Assembly (NCBI GenBank): GCA_034522055.1
Contig: JAXHLS010000006.1
Span: forward strand, 831,643-895,642
DNA: 64,000 nucleotides
From: Gammaproteobacteria bacterium
GTDB lineage: Bacteria; Pseudomonadota; Gammaproteobacteria; JAABTG01
Direction of reading: 5' to 3'
The number at the start of each line of letters is the position of its first letter. Position 1 is the stretch's first letter. The notes under the pieces are model-generated. The model was not told the DNA's origin. It saw only the letters and a program-made list of their open reading frames with translations, and did no database searches. Below are positions 39,530-51,786 of the stretch, piece after piece. The translations under genes were made by a program, and so were the position numbers.

Positions 39530-41212
39530 CTAGTTATTCTCGTTATCCAGTTGCTCCTTCAGCAGATCACCCAGCGTGGTGCCGCCCGATGTAGAGGTGG
39601 CACTGTAATCCTGCAGCACCGCCGCCTCCTCGTCGGACTCCTTCGCCTTGATAGAGAGAGAGATCACGCGCTTCTTGCGGTCCACGCCGACGAACTTGGC
39701 CTCCATCTCGTCCCCGACGTTGATCACTGTGCGGGCGTCGTCGACACGGTCCCGGGCGATCTCCGATGCCCGCAGGTAACCTTCCACGCCATCCTCGGTG
39801 AGTTCCAGCACGGCGCCCTTGGCATCCACCTCGACCACCTTGCCCTGCACCAGGCTGCCCTTGGAATACTCGGCGAGGAAGCGCGAAAAAGGATCGTCCG
39901 CCAGTTGCTTCAGGCCCAGGGAGATGCGCTCACGCTCGGCATCCACCGCCAGTACGACGGCCTCGATTTCCTCACCCTTGGAGAATTCCCGCAGGGCTTC
40001 TTCGCCGGCGGCGCTCCAGGAGATATCGGATAGATGAATGAGACCATCGATACCGCCGTCCAAGCCGATGAAGACGCCGAAATCGGTGATGGACTTGATG
40101 GCACCAACCACCTTGTCACCCTTGTTGTGGGTGGCGGCGAACTCCTCCCACGGATTGGGTACGCACTGCTTGATGCCCAGGGAGATGCGGCGGCGGTCCT
40201 CGTCGATGTCGAGCACCATGACCTCCACCTCATCCCCCACCTGGACCACCTTGCTGGGATGCACGTTCTTGTTGGTCCAATCCATCTCGGACACGTGAAC
40301 GAGGCCTTCGACGCCCTCCTCGATCTCCACGAAGCAACCGTAATCGGTGAGGTTGGAGACCTTGCCGAATAGTCGGGTACTCACCGGATAGCGGCGGCTG
40401 ATGTCCACCCACGGGTCCTCGCCCAACTGTTTGAGGCCGAGGGAGACACGGTTGCGTTCGCGATCGAAGCGCAGCACCTTGACCTCGATCTCGTCGCCCA
40501 CGTTCACCACTTCGCTGGGATGCTTGACGCGCTTCCAGGCCATGTCCGTGATGTGCAGCAGGCCGTCGATGCCGCCGAGATCCACGAAGGCCCCATAATC
40601 CGTGAGGTTCTTGACCACGCCCTTGAGGACGACGCCTTCCTGGAGTGACTCCAGCAGGGCCTCCCGTTCGGCGCTGGTCTCCGCCTCCACCACCGCACGC
40701 CGGGACACCACCACGTTGTTGCGCCGCTGATCGAGCTTGATGACGGCGAATTCGAGGGGCTTGCCTTCCAGGTAGGTGGTATCGCGCACGGGGCGCACAT
40801 CCACCAGGGAGCCGGGGAGAAAGGCGCGGATGTCGTTCAGATCCACGGTGAAGCCGCCCTTGACCTTGCCGTTGATGATGCCGGTCACGTGGCGCTTCTC
40901 TTCGTAGGCCTTTTCCAGTTCCGTCCACACCTGGGCGCGCTTCGCCTTCTCGCGGGAGAGGATGGTCTCGCCATACCCGTCCTCGAAGGCGTCCAGTGCC
41001 ACATCCACTTCGTCACCGACATTGACCTCGATATCGCCGCTCTCGCCCCTGAACTGGGACGAGGGGATCATGCCTTCGGACTTCAATCCGGCATTGACCA
41101 CCACGAAATCGGGCCTGACCTCCAGTACGGTGCCCTTGACAATGGAGCCGGGACGCATGTTCAGTGCGGCCTGGCTCTCCTCAAACATTTCAGCAAAGCT
41201 TTCGCCCATCAT
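39530..41212 (-). CDS. rpsA: 30S ribosomal protein S1 (560 aa)
   Basis: Binds mRNA and the ribosome through six S1 (OB-fold) domains. The repeats are visible as, for example, [60 protein letters not shown] and [20 protein letters not shown]. Two ATGs are adjacent (41212 and 41209); AAGG lies 7 nt before the first. Longer frames are rejected. Length as in E. coli. Confidence 0.97.
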   Translation of the reverse strand: MMGESFAEMFEESQAALNMRPGSIVKGTVLEVRPDFVVVNAGLKSEGMIPSSQFRGESGDIEVNVGDEVDVALDAFEDGYGETILSREKAKRAQVWTELEKAYEEKRHVTGIINGKVKGGFTVDLNDIRAFLPGSLVDVRPVRDTTYLEGKPLEFAVIKLDQRRNNVVVSRRAVVEAETSAEREALLESLQEGVVLKGVVKNLTDYGAFVDLGGIDGLLHITDMAWKRVKHPSEVVNVGDEIEVKVLRFDRERNRVSLGLKQLGEDPWVDISRRYPVSTRLFGKVSNLTDYGCFVEIEEGVEGLVHVSEMDWTNKNVHPSKVVQVGDEVEVMVLDIDEDRRRISLGIKQCVPNPWEEFAATHNKGDKVVGAIKSITDFGVFIGLDGGIDGLIHLSDISWSAAGEEALREFSKGEEIEAVVLAVDAERERISLGLKQLADDPFSRFLAEYSKGSLVQGKVVEVDAKGAVLELTEDGVEGYLRASEIARDRVDDARTVINVGDEMEAKFVGVDRKKRVISLSIKAKESDEEAAVLQDYSATSTSGGTTLGDLLKEQLDNENN

Positions 41213-41394
41213 TCGGTTACCTTGCCCCGGCCGTCGCCGGGACCCCAAAAATAAAAAGCACGCCCTACGATCACGCTGCGCGCCATCATGTGTATGTATG
41301 GTCCCCACCGACCCTGCGGTGTCGGACCCCCAAGTTGTCCGGGGAAAGGCCCCTGGCTTCCTCTCCCCGATCCCGCCCTGGGGCGGGCCCTGCT

Positions 41395-42102
41395 CTATGT
41401 CGCATCGTCCGTGACGCCTTTCGCCGCCATCAGGGATACCACCTTTTCCAGTACCTCGCCGATGCTCATGCGGGTGGAATCCAGCCGGTAGGCATCGGCG
41501 GCCGGTACCAGTGGGGAGGCGGCCCGATTGCGATCGCGCTCGTCCCTGGCTTCGATTTCTGCCACGAGGGCCGGAAGGCTAGCACCAATTCCTTTTTCCC
41601 TCAACTGCTTATGACGCCTTTGGGCCCTTTCTTCCGGCGCGGCATCGAGAAAGATCTTCAACGTGGCATCGGGGAAGACCGTGGTACCCATATCCCGGCC
41701 GTCCGCCACCAGTCCCGGGGGGCGGCGAAAACTCCGTTGCATGTCCAACAAGGCCGCCCGGACCTCGGGCAGGGCGGCCACCCGGGACGCCGCCGCGGCG
41801 CAGTCTTCCGTCCGGAGGTCCATCGAGACGTCCTCACCGTCCAGCAGGGTCACCACCTCCGCGCGTCGCGGATGAAGCCGGAAATCCACATCCATCGAGC
41901 CCACCAGGGCGGCCACGGCGGCCTCGTCCGCGAGATCCGTGTCGGCACGCAGCGCGGCCAGGGCCGCCAGCCGGTAGAGGGCGCCGGAATCCAGCAGGTG
42001 CCAGCCCAGGCGCTCCATGATCAGCCGGCTGATGGTGCCCTTGCCGGAACCGCTGGGGCCGTCGATGGTAAGCACCGGTGCCGGGTTGGTGTCCTGTGCC
42101 AT
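41395..42102 (-). CDS. cmk: Cytidylate kinase (235 aa)
   Basis: Phosphorylates CMP and dCMP. P-loop [18 protein letters not shown]; substrate-binding [15 protein letters not shown] and [20 protein letters not shown]; lid AQRRHKQL. Normal length. Lies 3 nt after aroA and upstream of rpsA in the conserved order; 182 nt separate it from rpsA, where the main rpsA promoter would sit. Confidence 0.97.
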   Translation of the reverse strand: MAQDTNPAPVLTIDGPSGSGKGTISRLIMERLGWHLLDSGALYRLAALAALRADTDLADEAAVAALVGSMDVDFRLHPRRAEVVTLLDGEDVSMDLRTEDCAAAASRVAALPEVRAALLDMQRSFRRPPGLVADGRDMGTTVFPDATLKIFLDAAPEERAQRRHKQLREKGIGASLPALVAEIEARDERDRNRAASPLVPAADAYRLDSTRMSIGEVLEKVVSLMAAKGVTDDAT

Positions 42103-42105
42103 GAG

Positions 42106-43422
42106 CTAGGTTACCTCCGCGATGGCCAGTCCCGCCCTCGCGGCGAGGCCGACGAAGCCAGGAAAGGATGTCGCCACGTTGGCGACGTCATGAACGGTGA
42201 TGGCCTCCCGCGCCCGCAATGCGGCCATGGCGAAGGCCATGGCGATACGATGATCGCCGTGGCTCTCCACCACGCCCCCGCCAGGCTCGCCACCCTCGAT
42301 GACCATGCCGTCCGCCGTCGCCTCGGCGGTGATGCCCAGCACCGCCAGGCCGTCGGCCATCACCTGGATGCGGTCGCTCTCCTTGACCCGCAACTCCGCG
42401 GCCCCGGTGAGCACCGTGGTGCCCCGGGCACAGGCGGCGGCGATGAACAACGCGGGAAACTCGTCGATGGCCAGGGGTACCTGATCGGCGGGGATGACGA
42501 TACCGTGGAGGGGGCGGTATCTGACGCGCACCGCACCCACCGGCTCGCCACCCACCAGTCGCGGCTCACCGGTCTCGATATCCGCCCCCATGGCGCGCAG
42601 GATATTGATGACGCCGGTGCGGGTGGGATTCAGGCCCACATGCTCGAGGGTCACGTCCGAACCGGGGGCAATGGCCGCCCCCACCAGGAAGAAGGCGGCG
42701 GAGGAGATGTCACCGGGCACCTCCACCGGGCAGGCCCGCAGCCGGCCGCCGCCCCGCAGGCAACGGCGACCGCCCTCCTGACGCACCGCGTAGCCGAAAC
42801 CCACCAGCATACGCTCGGTGTGGTCCCGGGTGGGCGCAGGCTCGGTCACACAGGTCTCACCCTCGGCCCACAGACCGGCCAGCAGCAGCGCGGACTTCAC
42901 CTGGGCCGAGGCCACGGGCATGTCGTAGTAAATGCCGGTGAGGGTTCCGGCGGGATGGATGCGCAGGGGCGCGGTGCCCTCGGGCGATGCCTCGATACGG
43001 CCCCCCATGGCGGCGAGCGGATCCATGACGCGCCTCATGGGGCGGCCCGACAGGGAGACGTCTCCGGTGAGGGTCGCCTCCACCCCCGCGCCGGCCAGGA
43101 GTCCCGCCAACAGGCGCATGGAGGTGCCGGAATTGCCGACATACAGGGGCCCGTCGGGCGACTCGAGACCGTCCACGCCGACCCCGTTCACTACCACCCG
43201 CCCCTCCTCCGGTCCCGCGATATGCACCCCCATGCGCCGGAAGGCCGCCAGGGTGGCCAGGCTGTCCTCGCCCTCGAGGAAACCGCTGATGCGGGTCACG
43301 CCGTCGGCCAGCGCCCCCAGCATGATGGCCCGATGGGATATGGATTTATCCCCCGGCACTCGCAGGCATCCTGTCAGGGCGCCGCCGGGATCGATGCGAA
43401 ACGATGGGCGGGGTGAGGTCAT
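42106..43422 (-). CDS. aroA: 3-phosphoshikimate 1-carboxyvinyltransferase (EPSP synthase, 438 aa)
   Basis: Sixth step of the shikimate pathway. GDKSISHRAIMLGALADG, NSGTSMRLLAGLLAG, the class-defining region around RPMRRVMDPLAAMGG, and RVKESDRIQVMADGL are all present. The GNSGTSMRL loop and length fit the class found in Pseudomonas relatives and Gram-positives. Not fused to tyrA, unlike in Pseudomonas. 39 nt after tyrA. Confidence 0.96.
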   Translation of the reverse strand: MTSPRPSFRIDPGGALTGCLRVPGDKSISHRAIMLGALADGVTRISGFLEGEDSLATLAAFRRMGVHIAGPEEGRVVVNGVGVDGLESPDGPLYVGNSGTSMRLLAGLLAGAGVEATLTGDVSLSGRPMRRVMDPLAAMGGRIEASPEGTAPLRIHPAGTLTGIYYDMPVASAQVKSALLLAGLWAEGETCVTEPAPTRDHTERMLVGFGYAVRQEGGRRCLRGGGRLRACPVEVPGDISSAAFFLVGAAIAPGSDVTLEHVGLNPTRTGVINILRAMGADIETGEPRLVGGEPVGAVRVRYRPLHGIVIPADQVPLAIDEFPALFIAAACARGTTVLTGAAELRVKESDRIQVMADGLAVLGITAEATADGMVIEGGEPGGGVVESHGDHRIAMAFAMAALRAREAITVHDVANVATSFPGFVGLAARAGLAIAEVT

Positions 43423-43461
43423 GGGGTGCGTGGATGATCCATGGCGGGATACAACGACCGG

Positions 43462-44340
43462 TCACTCGGGCCTGTTCGGGATGCCGCTTACATAATGGTC
43501 ACGGGCCTTCTTGGCGCGCTGGAATATGGCGAGCAGCCGTTCACCGTCACCCCGGCGGATCACCTCGGCCAGGGCCACCATCTCCGAGGAAAAACGCTCC
43601 AGCATGGTCACCAGGGCATCCTGGTTGGCGATGCAGATATCCCGCCACATCTCGGGATTGCTGGAGGCAATGCGGGTGAAGTCCCGGAAGCCCCCCGCGG
43701 CGTAACGAAACACCTCGTTGTTGTCCTTCATGGCGGCCAGCATGTCCACCAGACCGAAGGCCAGCATGTGGGGCAGGTGACTGGTGGCCGCCAGCACCTC
43801 GTCGTGGTGGGCCACGGACATATAAGACACCTCGGCACCGCACAATCGCCACATGGCCTCCGTTCGCGCGGTGGCCGCGGGATCCGTGTCTCGGCCGGGG
43901 GTGAGAATGACACGGCGATCCCGATACAGGGTGGCGAAGGAGGCCTCCACGCCGCTGTGTTCCGTGCCGGCGATGGGATGCCCTGGTACGAAGCCGGCAG
44001 GTGGGGTGCCGAAGGCCGCCGCGCAATCGGCCACCACACTGGCCTTGGCACTGCCGGCGTCGGTGATCACCGCATCATCGGCGAGGCGCCCCCGGATGGC
44101 CTCGAAGGTGCCCCGCATCGCCCCCAGGGGCACGGCCAGGAACACCATGTCGGCTCCCGTCACCGCGGCGCCTGCATTCAGGGTGCCTCGATCGATGACC
44201 CCCAACTCCATGGCCTTGTCCAGATTCGTCTGAGAGCGGGCGCAACCCACCACCTCTTCCACGCCATGGGCGGCACGCAAGGCCCGGGCCAGGGAGCCGC
44301 CGATGAGTCCGACGCCGATCACCGCAAGACGCCTGATCAT
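43462..44340 (-). CDS. tyrA: Prephenate/arogenate dehydrogenase TyrA (292 aa)
   Basis: NAD(P)-dependent step to tyrosine. The N-terminal Rossmann motif LAVIGVGLIGGSLARAL, ITDAGSAKASVV, GHPIAGTEHSGVEA (catalytic His) and SHLPHMLAF mark the monofunctional type without chorismate mutase. Its ATG overlaps the hisC stop (ATGA). Belongs to the aromatic amino acid block with pheA, hisC and aroA. Confidence 0.93.
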   Translation of the reverse strand: MIRRLAVIGVGLIGGSLARALRAAHGVEEVVGCARSQTNLDKAMELGVIDRGTLNAGAAVTGADMVFLAVPLGAMRGTFEAIRGRLADDAVITDAGSAKASVVADCAAAFGTPPAGFVPGHPIAGTEHSGVEASFATLYRDRRVILTPGRDTDPAATARTEAMWRLCGAEVSYMSVAHHDEVLAATSHLPHMLAFGLVDMLAAMKDNNEVFRYAAGGFRDFTRIASSNPEMWRDICIANQDALVTMLERFSSEMVALAEVIRRGDGERLLAIFQRAKKARDHYVSGIPNRPE

Positions 44341-45470
44341 TCCGTGCCGCCCCCGTAGAGCACCTTCTCGAGGCCCTTGAGAAAACGCCGGTTCTCCCGC
44401 TCCCGTCCCACCGTCACCCGCAGGTGGCGGGGCAGACCATAGCCCGCCACCGGCCGCACGATGATGCCTTCCTTCAGCAACGCCGCGTAGACACCGGCGG
44501 CCGGCCGGCCCACGTCGATGGTGACGAAGTTGGCCACCGACGGGATATACTCCAACCCGAACTGCTCGATACCGAGGATGAGCTGACGCAGTCCGTGGTC
44601 GTTGATCTCCACGGAGCGGCGGATGTGCTCCTCATCGCGCAACGCGGCCTCGGCGGCCGCCAGCGCTAGGCTGTTGATATTGAAGGGCTGGCGTACCCGG
44701 TTCAGCAACTCCGCCACATCCGGTTGGGATACCCCGTAGCCCATGCGCACGCCGGCCAGACCATGGGCCTTGGAGAACGTGCGGGTGACCACCAGGTTGG
44801 GAAAGTCCGCCAGCCACGTGGTGCAATCCGGATAGTCCGGCAGCCCCACGTACTCGAAGTAGGCCTCGTCCACCACCACCAGCACCTGGGCCGGCAGTGC
44901 TGCGATGAAGGACCGCAGACGCTTGGCATTGAGCCAGGTGCCCGTGGGATTGTTGGGATTGGCGATGAATACCATCCGGGTACGGTCCGTCACCGCCGCC
45001 GCCATGGCATCGAGGTCGTGGCCATGATTCCTCGCCTTCGCCACTACCGCCGTAGCCCCCACCGCCTGGGTGACGATGGGGTAGACGATGAAGGCATGTT
45101 CGGAGAACACCACCTCGTCCTCCGGGGTCACGAAGGTGCGCGCCAGCAGTTCGAGCACGTCATTGGAGCCGTTGCCCAGAGTGAGTTGGGATGGGGCGAC
45201 GGCCAGCCGCTCCGCCAGCACGGCCTTGAGGTGATAGCCCCCGCCATCGGGATAGCGGCCGAGGCCTGCCACCGCGCCGATGATGGCATCCCGGGCCCCG
45301 GCACAGGGGCCCAGAGGATTCTCGTTGGATGCCAGCTTGACCGCGCCGCTGATGCCGAGTTCGCGTTCCAGTTCCTCCACCGGCTTGCCGGGCTCGTAGG
45401 GGGTCAGGCCCGCCACCCCGGGCGCCGTCCGCTGAGTCCAGGCCGACAGTTTACTGTCCCCGCGCCGCAT
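44337..45470 (-). CDS. hisC: Histidinol-phosphate/aromatic aminotransferase (377 aa)
   Basis: PLP-dependent class I aminotransferase. SNENPLGP, NGSNDVLELLARTF, FIANPNNPTGTW, VVVDEAYFEYVG and the lysine region VTRTFSKAHGLAGVRMGYG. Placed among aromatic genes, it probably works on phenylpyruvate and hydroxyphenylpyruvate as well as, or instead of, histidinol phosphate. The ATG at 45470 shares a base with the pheA stop; a GTG one codon earlier is possible. Confidence 0.92.
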   Translation of the reverse strand: MRRGDSKLSAWTQRTAPGVAGLTPYEPGKPVEELERELGISGAVKLASNENPLGPCAGARDAIIGAVAGLGRYPDGGGYHLKAVLAERLAVAPSQLTLGNGSNDVLELLARTFVTPEDEVVFSEHAFIVYPIVTQAVGATAVVAKARNHGHDLDAMAAAVTDRTRMVFIANPNNPTGTWLNAKRLRSFIAALPAQVLVVVDEAYFEYVGLPDYPDCTTWLADFPNLVVTRTFSKAHGLAGVRMGYGVSQPDVAELLNRVRQPFNINSLALAAAEAALRDEEHIRRSVEINDHGLRQLILGIEQFGLEYIPSVANFVTIDVGRPAAGVYAALLKEGIIVRPVAGYGLPRHLRVTVGRERENRRFLKGLEKVLYGGGTE

Positions 45471-46570
45471 CACATCACCGCTCGCGGATAGGAGCCCAGC
45501 ACCTTCAAGAAGCTGGCCTGGCCACCGATCTCATCGAGGGCCGCATGCAGGTTGGCGTCGTGCTGGTGACCCATGAGGTCGATGAAGAACACGTAGTCCC
45601 AGATGGCGCGCCGGGACGGCCTCGATTCGATACGGGTCATGCTGACGTTCTGCCGGGAAAGGGGTTGCAGCAGGGTGGCGAGGGCACCCGCACGGTTCAC
45701 AGTGGATAGAATCACGGTGGTCTTGTCGTTACCGGTGGGGGATACCTCGCGGTTGCCCACCACCAGAAAGCGGGTGGTGTTATTGGGCTCGTCCTCGATA
45801 TTGGCTGCCACCGCCCGCAGGCCGTAGATTTCTCCCGCCACCTCACCCGCCACCGCCGCCGCACCCGGCTCGGCCGCGGCCCGACGCGCGGCGTCGGCGT
45901 TGCTGCCGACGCCCATGCGCACTACGTTGGGCAGATTGTCGTCCAGCCAGCGCCGGCACTGGGCCAGGGACTGCTGGTGGGAATAGATAACGGAGATATC
46001 CTCCTGGCGGCCATCCATGGACCACAGATAATGATGGATCCGCACGCTCACCTCGCCGCAGATCTTGAGGGGCGAACTGAGAAAGGAATCCAGGGTATGG
46101 GTGACCACGCCCTCGGTAGAGTTCTCCACCGGCACCACGCCATAGTGAGCCTCTTCCGCCTCCACTTCCCGGAACACCTGGTCGATAGTATCGAGGGCCA
46201 CGGTCGACACGGAATGACCGAAGTGCTTCAGGGCGGCCGCCTGGGTGAAGGTGCCGGCGGGCCCGAGGTAGGCAATCCGCAGGGGACGCTGGAAGGCCAG
46301 ACAGGCGGACATGATCTCTCTGAACAGGCGGGCCATCTCCTCATCGGGCAGGGGACCCTCGTTGCGCTCGATGACCTTCTGCAGTACCGCCGCCTCCCTC
46401 TCCGGGCGATAAAAGTCGGCGATCTCACCATTTGCGAACTTGGCCCCGGCGATGGCCTTGGCGAGGCGGGCGCGCTTGTTCAACAGGTCCTGGATAGCCT
46501 GGTCCACGCCATCGATCTCGGCGCGCAACCCCGCCAACGTGGACTCCGCGTCACCTTTGCTGTCGCTCAT
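45470..46570 (-). CDS. pheA: Bifunctional chorismate mutase / prephenate dehydratase (366 aa)
   Basis: Two steps to phenylpyruvate. AroQ-type mutase domain, residues 8-95 (EIDGVDQAIQDLLNKRARLAKAI). Dehydratase domain about 96-275 (IAYLGPAGTFTQAAALKHFG; VPVENSTEGVVTHTLD; TTRFLVVG). ACT regulatory domain about 288-366 with the Phe-binding GALATLLQPL and ESRPSR. Normal length. Confidence 0.97.
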   Translation of the reverse strand: MSDSKGDAESTLAGLRAEIDGVDQAIQDLLNKRARLAKAIAGAKFANGEIADFYRPEREAAVLQKVIERNEGPLPDEEMARLFREIMSACLAFQRPLRIAYLGPAGTFTQAAALKHFGHSVSTVALDTIDQVFREVEAEEAHYGVVPVENSTEGVVTHTLDSFLSSPLKICGEVSVRIHHYLWSMDGRQEDISVIYSHQQSLAQCRRWLDDNLPNVVRMGVGSNADAARRAAAEPGAAAVAGEVAGEIYGLRAVAANIEDEPNNTTRFLVVGNREVSPTGNDKTTVILSTVNRAGALATLLQPLSRQNVSMTRIESRPSRRAIWDYVFFIDLMGHQHDANLHAALDEIGGQASFLKVLGSYPRAVM

Positions 46571-46631
46571 GTCGTCGTGTCACTTGCCAAGGGTGGCGGA
46601 ACCCGATGTTCGCGGTCGGTGCGGCTTGGGG

Positions 46632-47795
46632 TCACAGCGCCCGCACACCCAGTACCCCTTCGATACCCGCGATCTCCTGGATCACGGCGTCGGTGATGGG
46701 TTGTTCCACATCGGCGATGGTATAGGCGATCTCGCCCTTGGACTTATTCACCATGTCGATGATGTTGAGTCCCGCCTGCGCCAGATCGGTAGAGATCTGG
46801 CCCAGCATGTTCGGTACGTTGGCATTGACCACCGTCAGACGGTGCCCTCCGTTGCGGGGCATCTCCACCGCAGGAAAATTCACCGAATTGACAATGGTGC
46901 CCTGCTCCAGGTAATCCCGCACTTGGTCCACCACCATGACCGCGCAGTTTTCCTCCGCCTCGATCGTGGAGGCGCCGATATGGGGCAGGGTGATGACCCT
47001 TTGGTGCTGCTTCAGCAGGTTCGAAGGGAAGTCGCAGACGTAGGCCCGTACCTTGCCGGCGTCGATAGCGGCACATACTGCCTCGTCGTCCACGATGCCG
47101 TCGCGGGCGAAGTTCAGGATCACTACGCCGTCCCGCATGTAGCGCAGGCGCTCGGCATTGATCATGTGGCGGGTGGCATCCACCAGCGGAACGTGGAAGG
47201 TGACGAAGTCGGCCCGTGCCAGCAAGTCGTCGGCGCTGGTGGCCTTCTGCACGTCGGCCGAGAGCTGCCAGGCGCGGCCTACGGTAATTTGCGGATCGAA
47301 GCCCACCACGTTCATGCCCAGGGCCTTGGCGGCGTTGGCCACCTGCACACCGATGGCGCCGAGGCCAATGACCCCCAGCGTCTTGCCGGGGAGTTCCGTA
47401 CCCACGAAGTTCTTCTTGCCGCTCTCAACCTGAGTGTTGATCCCGGCGTCGTCACCCGTCAGGGTGCGGGCGAAGTCCCAGGCCTTGCAGATGTTGCGTG
47501 CCCCCAGCAGCATCCCCGCCAACACCAGTTCCTTGACGGCGTTGGCGTTGGCCCCGGGGGCGTTGAACACGGGGATCCCGGCGGCGCTCATGCGCTCCAC
47601 CGGGATGTTGTTGACACCCGCCCCGGCCCGGCCCACGGCCTTCAGGCTCTTGGGGATCACCATGTCGTGCATCTTGTGGGAGCGCAGGAGGATGGCATCG
47701 GGAGCGCTGAACTCTGAGGCGATCTCGTAGTGGTCCCGCGGCAGACGTTCCAGGCCGGCCAGGGAGATGTTATTGAGGGTAAGGATTCTGTACAT
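46632..47795 (-). CDS. serA: D-3-phosphoglycerate dehydrogenase family protein with ACT domain (387 aa)
   Basis: First step of serine synthesis. Starts MYRILTLNNISLAGLERLP; Rossmann motif GVIGLGAIGVQVANAA; catalytic Arg, Glu and His in NFARDGIVDD and ITLPHIGASTIEAEENCA; C-terminal ACT domain with GQISTDLAQAGLNIIDM. It is the short ~390-residue form, directly next to serC and upstream of pheA, so serine and aromatic synthesis are linked. The longer frame to 47906 lies in the serC tail and is rejected. Confidence 0.93.
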   Translation of the reverse strand: MYRILTLNNISLAGLERLPRDHYEIASEFSAPDAILLRSHKMHDMVIPKSLKAVGRAGAGVNNIPVERMSAAGIPVFNAPGANANAVKELVLAGMLLGARNICKAWDFARTLTGDDAGINTQVESGKKNFVGTELPGKTLGVIGLGAIGVQVANAAKALGMNVVGFDPQITVGRAWQLSADVQKATSADDLLARADFVTFHVPLVDATRHMINAERLRYMRDGVVILNFARDGIVDDEAVCAAIDAGKVRAYVCDFPSNLLKQHQRVITLPHIGASTIEAEENCAVMVVDQVRDYLEQGTIVNSVNFPAVEMPRNGGHRLTVVNANVPNMLGQISTDLAQAGLNIIDMVNKSKGEIAYTIADVEQPITDAVIQEIAGIEGVLGVRAL

Positions 47796-47835
47796 GGGGA
47801 AACCTGTTTCTCCTGTTGGCGGAACAGCGATGGCA

Positions 47836-48918
<1,083 letters not shown>

Positions 48919-48948
48919 GATTATCCTTTGGTTTGGGTTTTGATGGAT

Positions 48949-51516
48949 TCATTCAGGGGTCACGTCCGCGCCGGCCGCGGGGTCCACCTCGGCCTCATCC
49001 ACCACGCGCTCCGCCGCCACCAGCTTCTCGCCCTTGGCCATGCTCATGACCCTGACGCCCTGAGTAATGCGACCGAGACGGGAGATCTCGCCGGCACGGA
49101 TACGTACCAGGGTGCCGGCGTTGGAGATGAGCATGATCTCGTCGTCCTCGCCCACCTGGATGGCCGACACCAGGGCGCCGTTGCGGGGGCTGGACTTGAT
49201 GGCGATGAGGCCCTGGCCGCCGCGCCCCTGGGCCCTGAACTCCTCGAGGGCCGAGCGCTTGCCGTAGCCATGCTCGGTGACGGTGAGGATATCACCCTCT
49301 TCGGGGATGATGATGGCGATGATGCGCTGGCCGGCGGGCAGGCGCATGCCCCGCACGCCGCGGGACACGCGGCCCATGGAACGCACTTGGCCCTCGCCGA
49401 AGCGGATGGCCATGCCGTCGCTGCTGAACAACATGATGTCCTGCTCGCCGTCCGTGATGCGGGCTCCCACCAGGGCATCGTCGTCCATCAGCTCGATGCC
49501 GATGATGCCGGAGCTGCGGGGACGGGAATAGTCCTTCAGGGGGGTCTTCTTGACGATACCCTTGGCGGTGGCCAGCAGCACGTAGCCGGGCCTGTCGAAA
49601 TCGGTCACCGGCAGCACGGTCTGGATGCGCTCGCCCTGCTCCAGCTGCAGCAGGTTGACGATGGGCATACCACGGGCGGAACGCCCGGCCTGGGGGAACT
49701 CGTAGACCTTGAGCCAGTACACGCGGCCGGAGCTGGAAAAGCACAATACAGTGTCGTGGCTGTTGGCGACGAACATCTTGTCGACGAAGTCCGCCTCCTT
49801 CACCGAGGTGGCGATCTTGCCCTTGCCACCGCGGCGCTGGGCGGAATAGACACCGGCGGGCTGGGCCTTGACGTAGCCGGCGTGGGACAGGGTCACCACC
49901 ACCTCCTCCTCCGTGATGAGATCTTCGAGGCTGAGGCGCAGGTGGGTGTCGATGATCTCGGTGCGACGCTTGTTGCCGTACTCGTCCCTTACCCGCTCCA
50001 ATTCCTCTCGAATCACCTGGGTCATGCGATCGGGGTTCTGGAGGATCTCGAGCAGATCGACGATCTGGCCGATGATGCCACGGTACTCCTCGAACAGTTT
50101 GTCCTGCTCCAGGGCCGTCAACTGATGGAGGCGCAACTCCAGGATGGCCTGGGCCTGGTTGATCGACAGCCGGTAGCCGGCCTCGCCGAAACCCATGCCC
50201 TCCGCCAGGCCGTCGGGCCGCGTGGACTCGGCATCGGCGCGCTCCAGCAGGGCCGCCACCTCACCGGGGGCCCACACCGTGGACACCAGGCGTTCCCTGG
50301 CCTCGTCCCGCGACCTGGAGGTGCGGATGAGTTCGATGACATCGTCGATGTTGGCCAGGGCCACCGCCAGCCCTTCCAGGATGTGGGCCCGGTCCCGGGC
50401 CTTGCGCAGCTCGAAGACACTGCGCCGCGTCACCACCTCGCGGCGGTGGCGGAGGAAGGCGTCCAGCAGGGCCCGCAGATCGAGCAGGCGGGGCTGGCCG
50501 TCCACCAGGGCCACCATGTTGATGCCGAACACCACCTGCAACTGGGAGTGCTGATAGAGATTGTTGAGCACCACCTCCGCCATCTCGCCCCGGCGCAGCT
50601 CGAATACCACCCGCATGCCGTCCTTGTCCGATTCATCGCGGATCTCGGTGATGCCCTCGAGCTTCTTCTCCTTCACCAGCTCGGCGACGCGTTCCTGGAG
50701 GCGGGCCTTGTTAACCTGGTATGGGATCTCCGTAGTGACGATGCGCTGGCGCCCGGATTCGGGAACCTCCTCGATGTGGCAACGCGCCCGCACGTAGATG
50801 CGGCCACGCCCGGTCTCGTAGGCCTCGCGAATGCCATCGGCGCCGTTGATGAAGCCCGCGGTGGGAAAATCCGGCCCCGGGATGTATTCCATGAGCTCGG
50901 CCACGGAGATCTGCGGGTTGTCCAGCATGGCCAGCACACCGTCCACCGTTTCGGCGAGGTTGTGGGGCGGGATGTTGGTCGCCATGCCCACGGCGATGCC
51001 CGTGGCGCCGTTCACCAGCAGGTTGGGGAACCGATTCGGCAGGACCGTCGGTTCCTTCTCTTTCTCGTCGTAGTTGGGCACGAACTCCACGGTCTCCTTC
51101 TCGATGTCCTCGAGGAGGGCCGTGCTGAGTTTGGTCATGCGACATTCGGTGTACCGGTAGGCCGCCGGGGGATCGCCATCCACGGAGCCGAAGTTGCCCT
51201 GGCCGTCGATGAGGGGGTTGCGCATGGCGAAATCCTGGGCCATGCGCACCAGGGCATCGTAGGTGGCGGTGTCACCGTGGGGGTGGTATTTGCCCAGCAC
51301 GTCACCCACCACGCGGGCGCATTTCACGTAGGGCCGATTCCAGCTGTTGTTGTTCTCGTGCATGGAGAACAGGATGCGCCGGTGCACCGGTTTGAGGCCG
51401 TCGCGCACATCCGGCAGGGCCCGGCCCACGATTACGCTCATGGCGTAATCCAGGTAGGACTGGCGCATCTCCTCCTCGATGTTGATCTGGAGGACTTCTT
51501 TGGCAAAATCGACCAT
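48949..51516 (-). CDS. gyrA: DNA gyrase subunit A (855 aa)
   Basis: Breakage-reunion subunit. Catalytic Y122 ([10 protein letters not shown]) falls at the same number as in E. coli. The quinolone region reads [13 protein letters not shown], so residue 83 is Thr and 87 is Asp. The C-terminal beta-pinwheel contains the GyrA-box-like QRRGGKGK. The upstream in-frame start at 51540 is TTG; the ATG at 51516 gives [16 protein letters not shown] and is preferred. No intein. Confidence 0.97.
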   Translation of the reverse strand: MVDFAKEVLQINIEEEMRQSYLDYAMSVIVGRALPDVRDGLKPVHRRILFSMHENNNSWNRPYVKCARVVGDVLGKYHPHGDTATYDALVRMAQDFAMRNPLIDGQGNFGSVDGDPPAAYRYTECRMTKLSTALLEDIEKETVEFVPNYDEKEKEPTVLPNRFPNLLVNGATGIAVGMATNIPPHNLAETVDGVLAMLDNPQISVAELMEYIPGPDFPTAGFINGADGIREAYETGRGRIYVRARCHIEEVPESGRQRIVTTEIPYQVNKARLQERVAELVKEKKLEGITEIRDESDKDGMRVVFELRRGEMAEVVLNNLYQHSQLQVVFGINMVALVDGQPRLLDLRALLDAFLRHRREVVTRRSVFELRKARDRAHILEGLAVALANIDDVIELIRTSRSRDEARERLVSTVWAPGEVAALLERADAESTRPDGLAEGMGFGEAGYRLSINQAQAILELRLHQLTALEQDKLFEEYRGIIGQIVDLLEILQNPDRMTQVIREELERVRDEYGNKRRTEIIDTHLRLSLEDLITEEEVVVTLSHAGYVKAQPAGVYSAQRRGGKGKIATSVKEADFVDKMFVANSHDTVLCFSSSGRVYWLKVYEFPQAGRSARGMPIVNLLQLEQGERIQTVLPVTDFDRPGYVLLATAKGIVKKTPLKDYSRPRSSGIIGIELMDDDALVGARITDGEQDIMLFSSDGMAIRFGEGQVRSMGRVSRGVRGMRLPAGQRIIAIIIPEEGDILTVTEHGYGKRSALEEFRAQGRGGQGLIAIKSSPRNGALVSAIQVGEDDEIMLISNAGTLVRIRAGEISRLGRITQGVRVMSMAKGEKLVAAERVVDEAEVDPAAGADVTPE

Positions 51517-51786
51517 GGTTCTGGGGGGCTCCGGCGACAAATCTATGCAGCAATAAAGCCGCGAAATATATCACATTTCGCCTTGTCTGAGCATACTTCA
51601 GGCGGTCTGGGCGCCGCCTTCCCTTCAGGGAACACCCCAACCATTGGCTGTTTCCCGGCCCCCCCGGGCGGACCACCCCATCGATCACGCAAGTGGTTGA
51701 AATCCGTGGGTGCCGGGCCAGGCAGGGGACGGAATCACCGGCCCCTGAACGGCCCGGCGAGAGGCCGCCGGGCGGCGGCAGAGGGA

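Noticed and set aside
39530-39700. rpsA truncation at the C-terminus
   Set aside because: Length (560 aa) and six S1 repeats match the normal protein.
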